Both the position numbers and the translations under genes were made by a program. A DNA stretch of 64,000 nucleotides from Uloborus plumipes (lineage: Eukaryota; Arthropoda; Arachnida; Araneae; Uloboridae): NCBI GenBank assembly GCA_038373865.1, contig JAXGGA010002230.1, positions 62,001-126,000 of the forward strand. The letters run 5' to 3'. The notes beneath the pieces were generated by a model. That model had not been told where the DNA came from. It did no database searches and was given only the letters and a program-made list of their open reading frames with translations. Shown here piece after piece: positions 61,706 to 64,000 of this stretch; within the stretch, counting starts at the first letter, position 1; each line of letters starts with the position of its first letter.

Positions 61706-62042
61706 ATTTGTGAGAAATATTTATAGACAGAGGAGGACCCAGAAATTTTGAAAGGGGGAGGTGTCAAGTTTTAGTGTGCTAGTTTTATACCTTATCAGTT
61801 GAGTGGAAGAAAAACGAAACATGTAAAAGTACTTTCTAAAAAATATTACAATATTGCACAGTTAGTAATACTTTTATAGCATTTTGTCAAATTAACCATC
61901 TATTTATTCTTGTAAAAATTACTATCAGGAAAAATATAAATATATGCAATTTATAAATTGTTTTAATGTAATTAGTATTAGAATAATAAAATTCTCAAAT
62001 GATATTCTTATAAGATTTAACATTTTTCATACCTAATGCATG

Positions 62043-62368
62043 CAGGAGCGCCCCGATGGGAGGCCACGGGAGGTCATTGTGACCTTCCAATAATTTTCGT
62101 GTTCGGCACATTTTGCTGACGATTCGTTAATTTAAAGGCAATATTACAATATTGAGATTACTTGTTCTTTTTAGTTTTTAGAATTTTTTTACAAAAGATG
62201 CCTAATGTTTCTTCTCACTAAATGTTATGCATGTATGACATGTGTGCGTGCTTGTATTGTATCATTCGGTAAAATAATATCATTCGGTTTTCATTAAAAA
62301 AATCGGAACTTCAATCGGCAAATTGATGATTTTCCCCCTCCCAAAAATTTTAGTTCGGGGCGACCCTG
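62043..62368. mobile_element. hAT-type miniature element with perfect 8-bp target duplication
   Basis: The ends CAGGAGCGCCCCGA and TTCGGGGCGACCCTG are imperfect inverted repeats. AATGCATG flanks both sides exactly (62035-62042 and 62369-62376). 326 bp, non-coding. Confidence 0.9.
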
Positions 62369-63157
62369 AATGCATGGATAAAATTTTTGTTTCAATGAGA
62401 GCAAGATTGATAAGTGTTGTGCAAATCATAAAATGTGTTTTTCATCGCGGGGCAGTATATATATAATGTATATAACATATATAATGCTCATTCGCGACAG
62501 CAGTGTCATAGCTGAAGAATTTTGATTTTTGATCCACTAATTTTATAGAGATGATTGTAACTAATGTGTAATCTTAACTTGAGGATTTATTTATTTATTT
62601 TGCGTGTGTGTGAGACCATTTTATAATAATATTTTATGTCACAGTTTTTAAGGTATACTGAAGTGCTATTATTGGCACTAAAAACATGAAATTAAAATAA
62701 TAAACATTAATACAAAAGTAAATTATATTTTTGTGCTTTGAATAATTTCAATAAAAGCTTAAAAATAAACCATAGGCATTTAGTCTTGTTCATAAGCAAT
62801 GTTTTAAAAATCTGTAAATACATCACTTTTTCTTTTATATGCTTAATGATTAAAATATTATCAGCATTAAAGTGTAAAGCATAAACTTAACCCATTAATG
62901 CCTGACATTTTTTTTTTCAACGATACTTTGTATACTGGTTACAAATAGTGTTTAATGGATAGGAAAAATAGTTAAAAATTATCATGTAAAAATCAAATTT
63001 TTTATTTAAGAATGAAAAATCGTCCCTAAAAAGGGACGCTAGGCACCAGAGGGTACATACTTTTTTACCAAATTTTTTTTTCTGCCTACGATGTAATGTT
63101 GAAAATGACAATTTATAAGAATAAATAAAAGCAGCAATTAACATAAACTAAGAAGTA

Positions 63158-64000
63158 CAGGGGTTGGACAAAAATATGGAAACACGTAGTAAAATGCATT
63201 TTTGAAAACAATGATTGATTTCAATGAAATATGTAAGTGGCACTAGCTTTTTCGTCTACTGAGGCTACTTATACAACTTCGTAAATATGTTGAACAGTTC
63301 AGTCGTTGTCGGAGCACTGTTATGTGAGCTTGACATTGCATTGTGTCAGAGCTTACAGACTTCGAAAGTGGGTGAATTGGTGGAGCACGTATGGTAGGTG
63401 CTTCCGCAAGTAAAGTAGCCAAAGTGTTTAGTGTTTCAAGAGGTACTGTATCGAAGATTTATTCCATATATTTGAAATGCAGAAAAACATCATAGGCTAA
63501 ATCACAGCGCGGACGAAACTGTGTGCTTAGTGATCGTGACAAACAATCATTGAGGGCAATTGTGACAAAAAAAAAGAAGATCACAGCTGCAAAAGTTACT
63601 CCTGAAATGAATGTCATGTTATCAAACCCTGTGAGTACCGAAACAATTAGAAGAGAGCTTTATAAAGAGGGAATTACTGGCTGTGCTGCTATTGAAAATT
63701 AATTCATCAAGGATGCTAATGCCCGAAACAGGAAAAAGTGGTGTTTAAGTCATAAAGCCTGGACTATAGCGTAGTGGAAGAAGGTAATATGGTCTGATGA
63801 GTCTTCTTTCACATTGTTTCCCACTTCTGGCAGAGTTTACGTCTAGAGAACGCCATCTCAAGTCTGAAATATGAATTCCTTATTGCCAAGAGTGAAATAT
63901 GGCGGGGCTTCTGTGATGGTTTGGGCAGCCATATCGTAATTCTCTTCTGGCCCCATAATAACTCTGTCAGGGCACATGACTGCCAAGACTTATGTGAACA
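63158..64000 (+). mobile_element. Tc1-like element, left end and broken transposase, runs off window
   Basis: After TA, CAGGGGTTGGACAAAAATAT is a typical Tc1-like terminal repeat start. The right end lies beyond the window. Confidence 0.9.
63348..64000 (+). pseudogene. Tc1-like transposase with several in-frame stops
   Basis: One plus frame carries the family order: helix-turn-helix part (ASASKVAKVFSVSRGTVSKI), second helix region (KITAAKVTPEMN, TETIRRELYKEG), then WSDESSF with a catalytic aspartate and GGASVMVWAAIS. At least six stops interrupt it (for example after DFESG, after IEN and after SHKAWTIA), so it is dead. The end is off the window. Confidence 0.9.

Noticed and set aside
61725..61800. 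Start of another hAT-type miniature element (ACAGAGGAGGACCCAGAAATTTTG region)
   Set aside because: It resembles typical miniature-element starts, but no matching right end or duplication was found.
1..64000. CRISPR arrays, operons, rRNA genes, LTR retrotransposons
   Set aside because: I looked for regularly spaced repeats, co-directional gene clusters, conserved rRNA blocks, and reverse transcriptase or integrase motifs, and saw none.

Overview
This is an animal nuclear genome window, most likely arthropod and possibly chelicerate. It is AT-rich, with short exons in long introns, canonical GT-AG splice sites (plus two GC-AG introns), no operons, and many cut-and-paste DNA transposon remnants. 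The arthropod placement rests on the Virilizer N-terminus, which looks closer to what I recall of insect Virilizer than of the human protein. The species is not determined.

Two host genes are arranged head to head around a 409-bp shared upstream region (37083-37491). Leftward, on the minus strand, is virilizer (VIRMA/KIAA1429 homologue), a scaffold of the nuclear m6A mRNA methyltransferase complex. I resolve 22 exons from the start codon at 37082 to 1724. Their phases join without a break into 1,265 codons, and the C-terminal exons lie off the left edge. Rightward, on the plus strand, is a homologue of asparagine synthetase domain-containing protein 1 (ASNSD1). Eight exons between 37492 and 61359 join into 457 codons, and the C-terminal exons lie off the right edge. 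Most of the large open frames elsewhere are antisense shadows or run through simple repeats.

The introns hold most of the mobile DNA. Several hAT-type elements have target-site duplications that can be read directly: 3236-3518, 12128-14000, 20156-21281, 50412-51495 and 62043-62368 (8 bp each), and 46402-46557 (7 of 8 bp). Related CAGGG-ended elements have 5- or 6-bp duplications (22369-24609, 29843-31341, 46113-47788). There are TA-flanked mariner/pogo-type miniature elements, a TTAA-flanked piggyBac-like miniature element, a tRNA-derived SINE, a broken mariner transposase at the left edge and a broken Tc1-like element running off the right edge.

Less familiar structures are: a 1.9-kb element built from dispersed GTGAC/GTCAC words that carries a tRNA-like sequence (38959-40866); a 2.3-kb foldback with arms of about 1 kb (53050-55394); a 1.6-kb element with perfect 22-bp ends and internal GCTGCCGACATGACA motifs (48106-49690); and a 2.9-kb element with CCAGTGAATGACCA sites clustered at both ends that contains an unexplained exon-like ORF on the opposite strand (56246-59119, ORF 57393-57539). 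I found no CRISPR array, rRNA gene or prokaryotic-style gene cluster.
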